DNA of 64,000 nucleotides from Episyrphus balteatus. Its lineage: Eukaryota > Arthropoda > Insecta > Diptera > Syrphidae. The stretch covers positions 154,539,718-154,603,717 of the forward strand of contig NC_079134.1 of NCBI RefSeq assembly GCF_945859705.1. The letters run 5' to 3'. The translations under genes and the position numbers were made by a program. The notes beneath the pieces were generated by a model that saw only the letters and a list, made by a program, of their open reading frames with translations, was not told the DNA's origin and did no database searches. Numbering within the stretch: position 1 is the first letter of the stretch; the number at the start of each line of letters is the position of its first letter. Positions 12,209 to 25,058 of this stretch are shown one piece after another.

Positions 12209-13530
12209 TGATGATATTCGACAAAAAATTTTGTTCATTATATTTTGTGAATTTTGTTGATTGTATGTACTATTTTACCTCTACTATTATAGACTTGATA
12301 GTTTACAGATTTGTCAACTTCACTAGAAACATTATGGTCATTTTAACTAGCGATACGTAATATAACGTGCCTAAAAGTAGGCTTTAAATATTTTAATAAT
12401 TTTTTTTATTTAATACAATTTACGTCAAACAAACTATTTTAGGAAAATAAAATGATTCAGAATAATAATTAAATAATGATATTTTTGATATTTAATGATT
12501 GCTTGCAATTAAATAAATATAATAAATAATTTAAGTGAATTAAATTTACTTTAATAACATGGTTTCACAGTCATTTTTCTGTTGAAATTAATTCAATTAA
12601 TTTAATGTGTTCCTACATCAATGAATTTTTACTTGGCATGAAAATAGTACCCATACACCAAACAATATGTCATTCTACGAACGCCTGTTCGTTTTTTTTT
12701 TACAAATTTACAATCAAATATAATTTCTCCCTTCATATAATGTTACAAAATCGAAGGAAAACATAAAATAAACTCAAAAATATTGCATTTGATATCTGTA
12801 GAAAAAAGAATGAAAATTCATTATATTTTCTGCGAACGCGTTTTCAATGAATGATATTATTGAAATAATGTGAAATGAATTTTTGAAATAATTCTTATAT
12901 TAATATTTTTTCAGATTTCTATAGAAAAATATATAACGTAGGTACTAAAAGTTGTTGTAAAATTTTCATACAAGATAAAAATTAATATTTTTTTTTATAG
13001 AACAAAGAAATAAAATCATTGATATTTAGTCATGAAAGGACAACAATTCAACTATAAAAATAATTATTAATAATTTTATAACAAAGGTTGAAAAAAAAGT
13101 ATAGAATTTGCTTTTAAAACTATGAATACATTTCAATAAATGGGTTGGACCTATAAACGAACCATATCATTTAAATTCTTGTAGAATAAAGAATTTCAAC
13201 AATTCATTTCTTATAATTTAATTCTTAAAAATTTGAAGAAAATTCATCAATCGGTTGTAAAAAAAATTGAAGTTTAAACAAAAAAAAAAAATGTTTTTGT
13301 TATTAATCCAAAAATTCGTTTTTTTTTTTTATTTTGCAAACTCTTAATATGTTGGGCACTCAAAAGTTTCTGTATAAAAAATAATAGCTTAAATCTTTTG
13401 ATGAAAATAAAGCATTTTTGGTAATTAAAAAAAAAAAATACATAAAATCTGATTTTAAAATTAATGAAACACCCTTTTAAATGATTTTGACTACCAAATA
13501 AAGTATTTCTTGTGCGGAAAAGAATTTTTG
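12209..13530. other. Very AT-rich intergenic DNA
   Basis: No genes or clear repeats. At 13463 an ACACCCTTTT phrase resembles the 7975-8780 repeat anchor. Confidence 0.4.
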
Positions 13531-13539
13531 GAAAAAAAA

Positions 13540-14087
13540 AATGAAAATCGTTAGATCCGTTTTTTTTTAAACTAATTTTTTATATAAAAAAATGTTCTTC
13601 CAAAAAAAAAATGAAATATTATTTAAAAATTCAAAAATATGGTTTTTTGATTATTTTCTAAAATTTTATACGGTTACTTAAACACTTTTGCATACAAATT
13701 TTGGTTGGAATCGGATAAGTCATCTAGGAGATATTCAGAAACCAAAAAAAAAAACCATTTTATGGCATTTACCGCTAATAAATGGTTCATAAAATATTTT
13801 TTTATTTCAAAAGTTGAATCAAAATTTTCTTTGGAGCTGTTTTTTAAACGAAAAATAGTTTTTCCGTTATATGTATGGTACCGTTAGTTTTGGTCCTTAA
13901 AAAAAAATTTAAATTTGTCCCATAGGAAATCACTCAAAACTGTTTTCTGCTTAGTTTGGAAAAAATTGCTCCAGTACCTTATAGCCTGTAGCTCGGGGTA
14001 AAAACAGACAGACAGACAGACAGAATTGCGGGATTCACTTTTTTGGCAGTTCCCATCATCGTAATGTTATCTCGAGTTCGATTTTTT
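13540..14087 (+). mobile_element. GTCT/CAGA-containing element, copy 2 (5' part decayed)
   Basis: Contains GAAAATCGTTAGATCCGTTT, GGTACCGTTAGTTTTGGTCC, a CAGA array (14003-14023), ACTTTTTTGGCAGTTC and TCTCGAGTTCGATTTTTTT, all in the same order as in 3701-4645. The opening TGCACGACTGGG block is not present. Confidence 0.65.
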
Positions 14088-14106
14088 TTTAACGAATCTT
14101 AAGCAT

Positions 14107-14500
14107 TAAAAAAAATACTTATGCAACTGAAAAATATTTGCATTGAAAATTTTATCGCAAATATAAATATTTTGCGTACAAAAAAATTTATTGAAAATAA
14201 AAAAATTTCTACTTTGAAAAAAAAAATTCAATGCAAAATGTGTGCATTTAATATTTTTTAATTTGGGTTTTTGATACCATACTTAAGCTATTTCAACTTT
14301 AATATTGGAATTAATGTAAGGCCAAAAAGTCAAAAAAATATTTCATGCACTTGCACACATTTTGCATAGATTTTTTTTTTTTTTTCAATGTAGAATTTTT
14401 TTTATTTTCAATAAAAATTTTTTATTTGCAAAAAAAAAATTATTTTCAATTCAAATATTTTTCAGTTGCAATTAATTTTTTTAATGCAAATGCCTTTTTT
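14107..14500. repeat. Foldback repeat with TGCAACTGAAAAATATTTGCA arms
   Basis: The left arm (TATGCAACTGAAAAATATTT) and right arm (AATATTTTTCAGTTGCAATT) are inverted copies, and the inner segments TGCAAAATGTGTGCA / TGCACACATTTTGCA also mirror each other. The same family with the same inner segments is present at 48945-49510, and a partial copy at about 49745-49830. Confidence 0.7.
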
Positions 14501-16300
14501 TAAATTGATAATTTTACAGCCCTGCTACCTCTTTCGAAATTAATAACTGATAACAGTTTTCAAAAATCGTCGTTTCACAGTCAGTAAAATTCATTTTTTT
14601 CCTGGTATTATATTAGCTAGGCCTTTTTTAAAACTTCACCAACTGAAGAAATAACAATAATTTATCAATTTTCACTGTATTACTATTTTGTATCTATAAT
14701 ATTTGGAAAAGTTTTTCATAAAGTCCTTATAATTTGTATTGTTTCTATTTTTAGACTGAATGTGAATATATCCAAATTAGAATGAAATTAATAAATTAAA
14801 TTTCACCTTAAATCAATCACAATACAATTTCACAAAATTCCAATAATTAAATTAAAATTCAAAATAAATACAAAATTTCTTCTTACACAAAATTTTTTAT
14901 TCAAAATTTATCCCAAATGAATTGAAAAATTCATTGCAATTGTTTTATTCTAAATTTACTTTTAACCAAATAAAAAATTTCTTCTATTTCCACCTTCACC
15001 ACAACCAGTCAATTCTATATAAGCTTCAATTCAGAACTGAAAACATTTTCCCTATATTTTGCAATTTCAAGAATAGGTTCCTAGTGTATTTTTTTCTATT
15101 TTTCCATAGAATGGAAGAATTGCATGCCAACAATGATAGTTATTATTACAAAAAAAAAAAAAAAATAATTGCCATGAATCTCCTATGGAAACCTCATAGT
15201 AAACAACTTTCAAAAAAAAAGTAAAAAAAAAATAAATAAAATCAAATATCGAGAATGGAAGATATCTGTTCCATAACCAAAATAAATATTTCGTTTCTCC
15301 AATTTTTACATGCATAAATCTATTTTCGAATTTATTGTTTTGTAACCTTTTCGAAGAATAAATCGAGGAGTAGTTTTTTTTTTTTTTTTTTTTTTTTTTT
15401 GTATAAGATAAACTATTTTCAATTTCATGTTAATCCAATATTACCCCAACATTTCCTCCAGGAATTTTACATACAACATTGATTTTTAATTGAAAATTTG
15501 TTGATGAGTTTTCAGTATCATGGATTTTGAGTTGATTGATTTTCTGTGAAATAAATGTTTTAGGAACTCTAGACAAGATAAGATAATCACGGATTTCGGA
15601 AAAAAGGATGCAGTCAATTATTTCGAAAATTCATTTGCCACGCGCAAATTGAAAAATATTTTTTTCCAAAAATTTTTAAATCCTGTTAGTATTTTTCTAA
15701 TAAATGTCAGGACCAAATTTTTAAGAATTATTAATTTTGACTCTTTTAATCGTGTTGTTTTAAACTTTTTAGAATTTTCTTTTTTTTATACCAAAACTTC
15801 CTATACACACTTAACATTCTCTCTTAAATCACATTTAAAAGGTAAAAACAAAAAAGTTTACTCGTGCATACAGCAAAATTATGTGTTTCATTTTAGTATT
15901 ATTTTTGTGTGTGCATAAGAAGGCCTTCCTAGACAAATATTTTATACCTACATATTATATTTTTAAGTGGGCAATTATGTAAATTTATTTTCAAAACTAT
16001 ATACACCATCAAACTTGTTGAATATTGAGGTTTCATTTTTAATTATATCAAAAAGGTATATACTCACATTTTACTGGAAATATAAGGAAACTTTTTACCT
16101 TAATTAGACTTCCTCTAGGAGTTTGTTTATGCAAATTAGTATTTTTAAAATTAAAAAAAAAAACATAGAAAACTTTTTTGATTGAAGGATTTTTTATTAA
16201 TGGAATGATATTTTAAAGTGCAAATGTTGCCGAAAGTTTATTTAATAGTATAATTTGTTGGTTGAAACTTTGACGCATTTTATTGGATGTTGTTTTGAAT
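14501..16300. other. AT-rich intergenic DNA
   Basis: No gene seen. ACAGCCCTGCTACC at 14516 is also found at about 34953 and looks like a hAT-type end, but no partner end was located. A T run of about 30 lies at 15373-15400. Confidence 0.4.
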
Positions 16301-16307
16301 TGTAATT

Positions 16308-16890
16308 GCATTATTGGTTATTGGTTATTGGTTATTGGTTATTGGTTATTGGTTATTGGTTATTGGTTGTTGGTTGTTGGTTGTTGGTTATTCGTTGTTG
16401 GTTGTTGGTTGTTGGTTTTTGGTTGTTGGTTGTTGGTTATTGGTTATTGGTTATTGGTTATTGGTTATTGGTTATTGGTTATTGGTTATTGGTTATTGGT
16501 TATTGGTTATTGGTTATTGGTTATTGGTTATTGGTTATTGGTTGTTGGTTGTTGGTTATTCGTTGTTGGTTGTTGGTTGTTGGTTTTTGGTTGTTGGTTA
16601 TTGTTTATTGGTTATTGGTTATTGGTTATTGGTTATTGGTTATTGGTTATTGGTTATTGGTTATTGGTTATTGGTTATTGGTTATTGGTTATTGGTTATT
16701 GGTTATTGGTTATTGGTTATTGGTTATTGGTTATTGGTTATTGGTTATTGGTTATTGGTTATTGGTTATTGGTTATTGGTTATTGGTTATTGGTTATTGG
16801 TTATTGGTTGTTGGTTGTTGGTTATTCGTTGTTGGTTGTTTGTTGGTTCTTATTGGTTGTTATTGGTTGTTAGTTATTGGTTGTTGGTTT
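16308..16890. repeat. 7-bp minisatellite (GGTTATT)n
   Basis: About 80 tandem copies of GGTTATT with GGTTGTT variants. The variant block GGTTGTTGGTTGTTGGTTAT followed by TCGTTGTT recurs near 16370, 16543 and 16806, so the array has higher-order structure. Because 7 is not a multiple of 3, the three forward frames read the same Gly-Tyr-Trp-Leu-Leu-Val-Ile heptapeptide; these are not genes. Confidence 0.95.
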
Positions 16891-17176
16891 CCTGTACTTG
16901 TTTGTTGGGTGTTGTTGTCACCTCATAAACATGACTTATATCATATAATTGAGACATTCCATTTTCAAAAGAACAAAATATAAACAAAAAGAAGACTGAT
17001 GCCAGTAAAATCATGAGACCCTCAACTAATAAAATTATTTTAAAGTTGTCAAAAAATGTTATCTTTTCTTCATTACCTTTACAGCTTTTACTTATGATGA
17101 TTTTTCAATAGAGGCTACAGATTTATTGAGTCATCCGATGATTCCATTAAGATATTACTAAATCATCATTATTTAT

Positions 17177-18020
17177 TAGACTGATTCAAAAAAAAAAAAT
17201 TTTTTTTTGTTCAAAGCATTGTTGAAAATATTGTTGGCAATGACGAAAAAAATATACTGTAAAAGTTTCAGCCCTTAATGTTAACATTAAGGACCGTCGC
17301 GTCGCATCGCAAATTTCTATTTCTCATACGATTTGTATGGGAAAGATTGTGTATTTGTGTTTAGAATTTTTTATCTTTTTAATGGTTCATCCAAAAGGCT
17401 TGACAAAATCATTTTCTTTTATAAAATTGTCCGCTCTACAAAAAAAGCCCTTAGTAATTTTTTTGATTTACCCCCGCGTTTCGAAGTTATTCAACTTTAA
17501 AATATAAAAAGTAATTTTTTCTCATTTTTGTCCGATTTTTTTGACGAAATTATTATGTTTTTCAAAAAATTTGGCAAAATTTTCGAATGTTTGTATTCTA
17601 TGTTGTGTTTTGGTTTCACAGATCCTTTTATATAACTCTCAAACCCCTAATACTATCATATTAGATTTCTTCAATAAATTCGAATTATTCATTTTTTCAA
17701 CTAAAAATTATTTTAATTAATTTTTCGCGTCCGTTTTTTTTTTATTTTATAAATGCAATTTTGTAGAGCGTTCAATTTTATACAAGAAAATGATTAAATC
17801 TATCCTTTTTGATGAACCATTAAATAGATAAAAAATTCTAAACAGAAATACACAATCATTCCCATACAAATCGTATGGAAAATAGAAATTTGCGATGCGG
17901 CGGTACTAAATGTAAACATTAAGGGCTGAAACTTTTACAGTATTTTTTTTTCGTCATTTCCAAGAATATTTTCAACAATGTTTTGAACAAAAAAAAAAAA
18001 TTTTTTTTTGAATCAGTCTA
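17177..18020. mobile_element. hAT-like MITE with ~260-bp terminal inverted repeats, TSD TTATTTAT
   Basis: Starts TAGACTGATTCAAAA and ends TTTTGAATCAGTCTA. The exact 8-bp duplication TTATTTAT lies at 17169-17176 and 18021-18028. Inversion continues inward for about 260 bp (for example CATACGATTTGTATGGGAAA near 17326 against CCCATACAAATCGTATGG near 17861). No coding sequence. Confidence 0.88.
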
Positions 18021-18398
18021 TTATTTATAGACTTAACCTTCAACTTTATACTTACATATAAAAAAAACAGACTTATTTAGCTTTATACAAATCTGCGTGT
18101 GCAATATGTTTACATCTTTTATCATTTTAAAATGATTTCATCAATCATTATTTGTCAAAATATGTCATTTTGTATAATGATACGTCTTAAACAATTTAAC
18201 CTTTTTTCAATTTTGGATTTCTCATTTTTTTTTTTTTTTTTTTTTTTTGTTATAACCACAATCTTAACATTCCCATCTTTATTTAAAAATTCCAAGAAAA
18301 AAAGATTAGCACTGTCATTTTCCTCTCATGAAATGCCACATTTTCATAACATCAAAGTCCATCAACTAACAAAAACAAAAATGAGTATCGTCCTTGTA

Positions 18399-19525
18399 CA
18401 CTGAAAATAATAAATTTCGTAAAATTACGAAAATCGTTTCATACACTACATTTTCGTTGGCCCAACGAAACTTTCGTTGGCTCAACGAAAATATGTAATT
18501 TTTCATAATATGAAAACCTTCATCAATTAATGAAAACGTTTCATATACTTTTTCTCCCTTTTTAGTGCCAAAAAATCCAATTCAATGAAAAGATTCATCA
18601 ATTAACGAAAAATTTCATACTCATTTTAAAGAATAAAAATAAGAATTTTTTCCTTACTTTATTAAAGTTTTAATTAAGTAACGAAAAAATTCATTAACCT
18701 ATGAAATTCAACATTAACTAACGAAAATCTTCATAAGCTTATGAAAATTCTTCATATACTAATGAAATATTACATTGGCTTATGAAAAAATACATCAGTT
18801 AACGAAAAAAATCGTTGCCTTACAAAAAAAAAAACGTAGACTTGGGTGCATTTCTGTTTTAATGATTAAAAATTGAATCTTGCTTTATATAGTTCACATT
18901 AGGTTTTTGTTTAAAAATCTATGTAAGCTGAGCTGAATATAAAAAATATTTGCGTATTGACAAGGTGTCTCACGATAAGTCGGACTCATCAGTTGACTTA
19001 AGTGAGCTCCACCGGGTCGAAACGCCAATTTTTGGTTTGGACTATTGAATCAATGATTTAACAGGTCCAATTAAATACTTATAAAAATAAAAATGAATGA
19101 AAAAATTCGTAGGTTAACGAAAAAATTCGTAATTCTACGAAAAGAATGTAAAAATAATCTACTAAAAAAATAATTAATACAACGAAAAGTTTCGTTAGCT
19201 AACGAATATTTTTTCGTAATTTAATTAAAATATTCATAAAATTTACGAAAAACTTCGTTAGTTTACGAAAGTTTTAATTAAATTTTACGTTAATTGATGA
19301 AAAAATTTCGTAAAGTGATGTAAAAATTCATTAATTCTCGATCAAAATTTTTTATGAAAAATTTCATTAAAATACGAAAGTTTTCGTTAATTGATGAAGT
19401 TCTTCATTAACGTATGAAAGCCATTTCGTTGAGCCAATTAAATTTTTCACCGGCTGAAAATTAATTAAATTTTCGTTGGCTCAACGAATTTTTTCGTTGT
19501 ATTTACGTAAGGATTTGGTTCAGTG
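18399..19525. mobile_element. TA-flanked MITE with AACGAAA-rich interior
   Basis: Ends CACTGAAAAT at 18399 and TTCAGTG ending at 19525, each next to TA, which fits Tc1/mariner-type target duplication. Inner inverted blocks include TTTCGTTGGCTCAACGAAAA near 18472 and TTTTCGTTGGCTCAACGAA near 19472. The interior repeats short phrases such as CGAAAAAATTC and ATGAAAA many times. Two shorter elements with related ends (27750-27944, 36177-36624) are in the window. Confidence 0.7.
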
Positions 19526-19527
19526 TA

Positions 19528-20890
19528 GACTAAGTATAAAGTAAGAGAAGTTGACTTCTTTGAATTCCCTTACCACTTAATTCCTTCGCACACAAAAAAA
19601 AAATACATTTAAAATCTTTTGCAGACATTTTGTTCTTTTTTTAATAATTTTTGTACTCATGTTCATTTTTGTTTCTTGAACAAATTATGATTGAGGAAAG
19701 ACTTTAGCATGTTTAAAAATAGAAAAAGGATATTTCGAAACCAAAAACATCATTTCAATAATGTTTTTCATTTCCTGTACAATATTTTTTTCGGACATGC
19801 AAAAAATAAGAGAAATAAAAATTTAAATCGAAAAGATGCTTTTCATGCCGATGAATCTTTGCTTGTTTGGACATTTTAAATCAATCAATTTAATTCTTAT
19901 TGGGAGCATTTGAGTGTGATAATAACAAATTGATTCCTAGTATACCTCAAGGTTCCGTTCTCTCTCTCCAACAACTGTTCACTTTTTAAATAGTGATTGA
20001 GGTATATCATGTTTCAGGTTGGGCATCCATAAGAAAAATCGAACTTGAATTAAAAGTTAACGGTCTGGATTTACTTTAAAATTGGTTGCAACATCGACAC
20101 CATTAATTTTAATAATTTCTTAATTACATGATGGAACTATAATAACTTCACTATTGTATCGAGTTTCTTTCAAACTTTATGCTATTCCGTTTCGATAGTT
20201 TAATGTATACCTACTTAGTTCAAAATCCATTATCTCTTTCATTGGAATGGGGAAACATTATCATTATTAGGTTTTTAAAAGCAATTGGAAATTCAATAGC
20301 ACTGTTTGTCTTCATTATAAAATTCAATATAAAATACCATATGTGTTCAAAAACAAAGTTTGTAAGTATTTTATATGGGATTTAATACAGCTATAGATAT
20401 CTTATGTTTATATTATTGACTCATATTTCATGCAAAGTTAAAAAAATAAACTTCTCGGGAATATTATTTAATTTAAAATTCATTACCAGAAATTGAGATA
20501 CATTAAAAATATGAAAATGAATTTCAAAAACTAAATGGCATAAACTTGTTCCTGTCGTTCAAATTTTGATGATAAAATAGTTAGAAATCAAAACAAAATG
20601 CACAATTTTGCACATGCTTCAATTTGGAAAACTAAATAAAGTAATTTTCTGGAATTCATTCGAGTTTTTGAAAATTAACTTTTTAAGTTTTCAAAACATT
20701 TAAAAATTGAAGAGTGTTTTAGTTTTGAAAACTAAATAAATTTATAAAGTTATTTTGAAAATTAATACGTGCAATAAGTTTTCAAAAATGAAACACGCGT
20801 CGATTTTAGAAAGATTCTCCTTTTATTGCTTTAACACTAATTTTGTGAAGTAACAAAATTTTGCAAGGACGTTTCATAGTTCTGGCTTAC
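19528..20890. other. AT-rich intergenic DNA
   Basis: No gene or defined repeat recognised. At 20600-20830 the phrase TTTTGAAAA.TTAA recurs, as it does near 23690-23760. Confidence 0.35.
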
Positions 20891-20897
20891 TTTTTAC

Positions 20898-21839
20898 TTG
20901 CGATATAGGTACGATATATATCAAGTTATGCATTCGTACAAAAAAAAAGTTGAGATAACATTTTTCCATGACATTACGATGGTAGACAATGCCAAAAAAG
21001 TGGGTCCCGGAAGTCCGTCTGTCTGTCTGTCAGTCTGTCTGTCTGTATAAGGAGCTACAGCCTAAACGGATGGACCGATTAATGTCAAACTTGGTATGTA
21101 GCGTTATTTGGCGACTCTCCAGAGGGATTTTTGGAATTAATTTTTTTGGACCAAAAATAACGGTACTTTTCATATACCGATTTTAGTAAAATTGAAATTT
21201 CTCAAAAACGGCTCCAACGATTTTGTTTAAAAAACTCATATGTAAGTTTAAAGATAGATAAGGTCTATCTTCTAATATAAAAAATTTTTTTTTGAAAATC
21301 ATTATTAACGGTACCTGCCATAGATCGGTTTTTTTCAAATCCGATTATATACGAAACTGCTTATTCAATTTCAACGAAACTTTTTGTGAAGAAGCATTTA
21401 TATAATTTAAATATAAAAAAAAAATTGAAAAATCAAATTTTCGAAAACGGGACATTGAATTTTTTTGAAATTTTGTTTTTAGATGGTGATTTCTATAAAA
21501 TGGCAACCAATTTTATTTTAAAACTTTTTTTCCAAAAAATTATTTATAAAAAATTAGTTTTTTAAAAAACGGCTCTAACGATTTTGAAAAAATTTTTTCT
21601 AAAAATTCATGTTAATATATCAATCAAAACTGCATACTTGTTTTGGAGGGCAATTTAATTTCAGATTTTATTTTTTTTTTTTTTTTACGAATTTTATTTT
21701 TTTTTTTTCCAAAATTGTATATAAAATGTCTTAAAAATTTAAGCAACTTTAACTCCAAGAGCAAGTTCGTTCGACCCAGTCGTGCATTTTATTTTTTTTG
21801 TACGAATGCATAACTTGATATATAGTACCTATATCGCAA
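20898..21839 (-). mobile_element. GTCT-containing element, copy 3, with 42-bp inverted flanks
   Basis: Reverse copy of the 3701-4645 family: GTCT array at 21014-21047, GTGGGTCCCGGAAG before it, and CGACCCAGTCGTGCATTTTA at its far end (about 21773-21792). The outer 42 bp (20898-20939, beginning TTGCGATATAGGTAC) reappear inverted at 21800-21839, ending ACCTATATCGCAA. Such long inverted flanks were not seen at the other copies. Confidence 0.7.
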
Positions 21840-21885
21840 ATAAAAAAAATAACTAATATAATCAATACGGACATCTTCATTAAAA

Positions 21886-22118
21886 CTGTGGACAAAAGCC
21901 ATAACCGCCTAAGTCGAGATAGGATTTTTTTAAAAAGATAGTCTTGCCATTTATTAATTTGCTGCACTATCAGCTTAAATTTTTCTTAACTCGAGTTAGG
22001 TTGTTTTGGGGTGTTTTTTTTTTTGTATCAAATAAATTATGTCCTAGGGAGGCAATATAAAATCGTTAATTCCTCGTTTTCCTAACTCGAGTTAGGTGGT
22101 TATGGCTTGTGTACACAG
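21886..22118. mobile_element. Small foldback MITE
   Basis: Left end CTGTGGACAAAAGCCATAAC and right end GTTATGGCTTGTGTACACAG are inverted repeats of about 32 bp with few mismatches, continuing into CCTAA.TCGAG..AGG. Length 233 bp; no duplication could be fixed. Confidence 0.6.
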
Positions 22119-22433
22119 AAAGCTTAAACTCGTAAAATAAGTCAGTAAAATGCCTTGCAATACTTGATAGGTACTCATTAGGATTTCTGAACTCCTAGCA
22201 AGAGAGGTAAAAAAAATGTTTTAGGTTTTAACCCATATCGCGCAACAACCATTGCGCCACAAGGTAAAAGAGATGACAAAAATGATTAAAAAAAATAGTG
22301 TGTAAATAGTTTTTCAAAGGTTTTTTTTATATAACTATATTAAATTGCAACGTCAATTCAAGTGACAATAATTTTTTGATTCACTGTGGCGTATGTGTAA
22401 CATTTATTTCATAGAAAAACCTTGTCAGTTAGT

Positions 22434-23571
22434 CAGTGGCGTACGGTGAGTCATCGGGGCCCCGGGGCAAGACTAAATTTTGGGGCCCCTTTCATATTTG
22501 GGGGCCCTTTAGATACAAAAAAAAGTACGTATACGCCATACATTTTTTTTGTATGGCTTATATATTTTTAGGCATATTTTAATGTTTTAATATGTTCGTA
22601 ATGCACTTTGCCTAAAATGATATATTTAGAGACCCCTATAATAATTTTTTTTTTGCTTAGAATTGATAGTTCTTGGGGCCTCTGTTCTGAAGTAATATAA
22701 GTAATATGTACATGTACATATTTGATTTTCCATCATCAAACATAATTTTTTTTTTATTGTTGGGCCCCTGAAAAATTCATTTTGGGGCCCTCAAAATTAA
22801 ATATTTAGCGGCCTCTAAAATAAAAATTTTTAAAGCTTAGAATTGATAGTTCTTGGGGTCTCTGTTCTAAAGTAATGTGTACACATTTGATTTTCCATCA
22901 TCAAACATAGTTTATTTCTTATGGGGCCCCTGAAAAATAATTTTTGGTTCCTCAAAATTATCAAAATTAAGTGCTTAGAGGCCCCTAAAATATAATATAA
23001 TTTTTTTGGAGCCAAGAATTAATAGGTATTGAAGCCTCTGTTCTGATGTAATATTCGGAATGCCACCAATAACGTAATGTTTTTAGTTTGTGCCCTGATG
23101 TATTTATGTTGGGGCAAAAAAAACAATTTTTTTTTAACTTAATTTTTTTTTAAGTACTGAAGTAAAGGCATTTGGGGTCCCTGCAGGGCCCTGGCTTGAA
23201 GTTGTTTTTTTGCTTTTTTGGGGCCCCTAATGTATTATTTGTGGTTGCAAAGATTTTTCAAGTAATATTTTTTGAGGCCCTTAGATAAAATTATAATTTT
23301 TCTTTTAAAAAAGCAGTTTATTTCCTTTTGGAGCCATTGGGGTAACCTTTTTATCAAATCAATATATATTATGTGGCTACATTATACATTACACTGAATG
23401 ACATAATTTGTCTCCCTTGTATCCGAAGTGATTCAAACTCATTTTAATTTACTTCGTAACTCAATTTATGCTAACAGTTTCCTTCTCTGCATTGTCTTCA
23501 GTGGGGGCCCTGAGGTCGGTCGGGGGCCCCGGGGCGTCGCCCCGCTTGCCCCAAGGGAGTGTACGCCCCTG
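22434..23571. mobile_element. hAT-like element rich in GGGGCCCC, TSD CAGTTAGT
   Basis: Ends CAGTGGCGTAC at 22434 and GTACGCCCCTG ending at 23571, flanked by the exact 8-bp duplication CAGTTAGT (22426-22433 and 23572-23579). The interior contains three tandem units of about 175-180 bp (AATTGATAGTTCTTGGGG at 22661 and 22841, diverged copy at about 23014), each with GGGGCCCCT-type palindromes. No transposase seen. Confidence 0.88.
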
Positions 23572-23579
23572 CAGTTAGT

Positions 23580-25036
23580 ACAAAATTTTATCAATGTCCA
23601 TGTGATTTTTTTCAAAAACTCTATTATTCAATTAGTATCCACTAACAACAACTCATCTTCAAAAATGAAAAAACATGAAAAACTGGATTTTGAAAATTGA
23701 ATGAAATTTGAAAAATTGGCTTCATTTTTGAAAACTTAGTAAAGATATTTTCAAAAGTTCACTACTAAAATTTCAAACACTGCTCCAATTGTGTTTTCCA
23801 AATTATTTTTTTTTTTTTTAATTCTAATTGAGTTTTAAAACATTTTTTTGAGATCGAACCAAGTAAAAACAACTTTCATGTCAATTTTCTACTAGAATAT
23901 GATTTCCATTTAAAGAAGAATACGAAATAATCTTTTGATGATTTCTGCCAATTACAATGAAAGACTTTGTGTTTTGTAGTTTTAAACACAATATTTTCTA
24001 ATTATAAAGAAATCACCAAGAGATTGTCATCATCTCTGTTGATCCCCCTTGGAGCAGTTTAAGCAAATTATTTCTCATTCATATTAATTTCCCTGTTTGC
24101 ATTTGCTTCCAATTCACACTCGTACTTACATACAAAAAATATCTACTTAGATTTAACTCCAGGACAAAAAAAAACAAAAGCATTTCCTTTAGCTTAGTCG
24201 GTAGTCGTCGTCACTAGTCAATCAGGAATATTTCTTCCTTGTCTCTGATGGCATTTTAAGACTTTTTTTTTTTTCTTCATTGTTATACCGTGACTAAAGA
24301 AGGGATGAAGAAAACCCCAAGGAAAATAAAAAGAAAAAAAAAACTATTTTCCATTGGGGTTTTTTGCCTACGTGCCAGGAAGTTTTTTCCTCTTTTTTTT
24401 TTTGTATTTTTTTCTTCCAGGACAGTGATTTTGAATGAAGTCTGTTCTATGTACCAGTACCTGGTACGATATGACACCAATTGCTGTTATTGTTATAGCA
24501 GGTTGTGTGTGTTAGCGTTTTTATTTCTGCCTTATTCCCTCTCTAGAGACTATTTTATTGTGCGCTAAAGTTTTCTTTCTTAAAGCCCATCATCTATATT
24601 ATTTAACTATGTATTTGATATCCTCCCACGCAATAAGGAACAAACAGGAGGAACTAAACAAAAAAACAAGGAAAAAACTATTTTGCTGTAGAAATAAATA
24701 CCTGAAGGAAAAAAACGCTTGTATTTTGCAGTGGGTTTGGCCTTGAATGAAATTATATTGTTATCTTATCGAATGGTTTTTAGTTAAATTTTCTACAAAA
24801 TTCCAAGAATTACATTGAGCATTCTGAAAATGCTAAAAAGTCATGAATAAATCAAAATAATATCTACCTAATAATTGAAAGTTTAAAGCCCACTCAATTT
24901 TCCACCATTTTTGCTGTATTAATTTTTTAAATAGTTAGATAATAGTTATTGTGGTTTTCAATAATAAAAAGTTTCAAAAGAGAATATTAAGGATAAATTT
25001 TAAATTATATAAAGTGTTGTTTTGAGAAAATGTGGG
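23580..25036. other. Intergenic DNA without recognised gene
   Basis: AT-rich and apparently mostly single-copy between 23900 and 24780, with several open frames too biased in composition to support. No repeats of the families listed here were seen. Confidence 0.35.
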
Positions 25037-25058
25037 CACCGCCACAGTGTGGCCGATG

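Noticed and set aside
15067..15315. Possible small membrane protein rich in Phe and Tyr
   Set aside because: Composition matches random reading of poly-A/T DNA; no supporting signals.
16283..16983. Three long overlapping open frames of Trp/Leu/Val/Ile/Gly/Tyr
   Set aside because: They are translations of the 7-bp minisatellite, which stays open in every frame.
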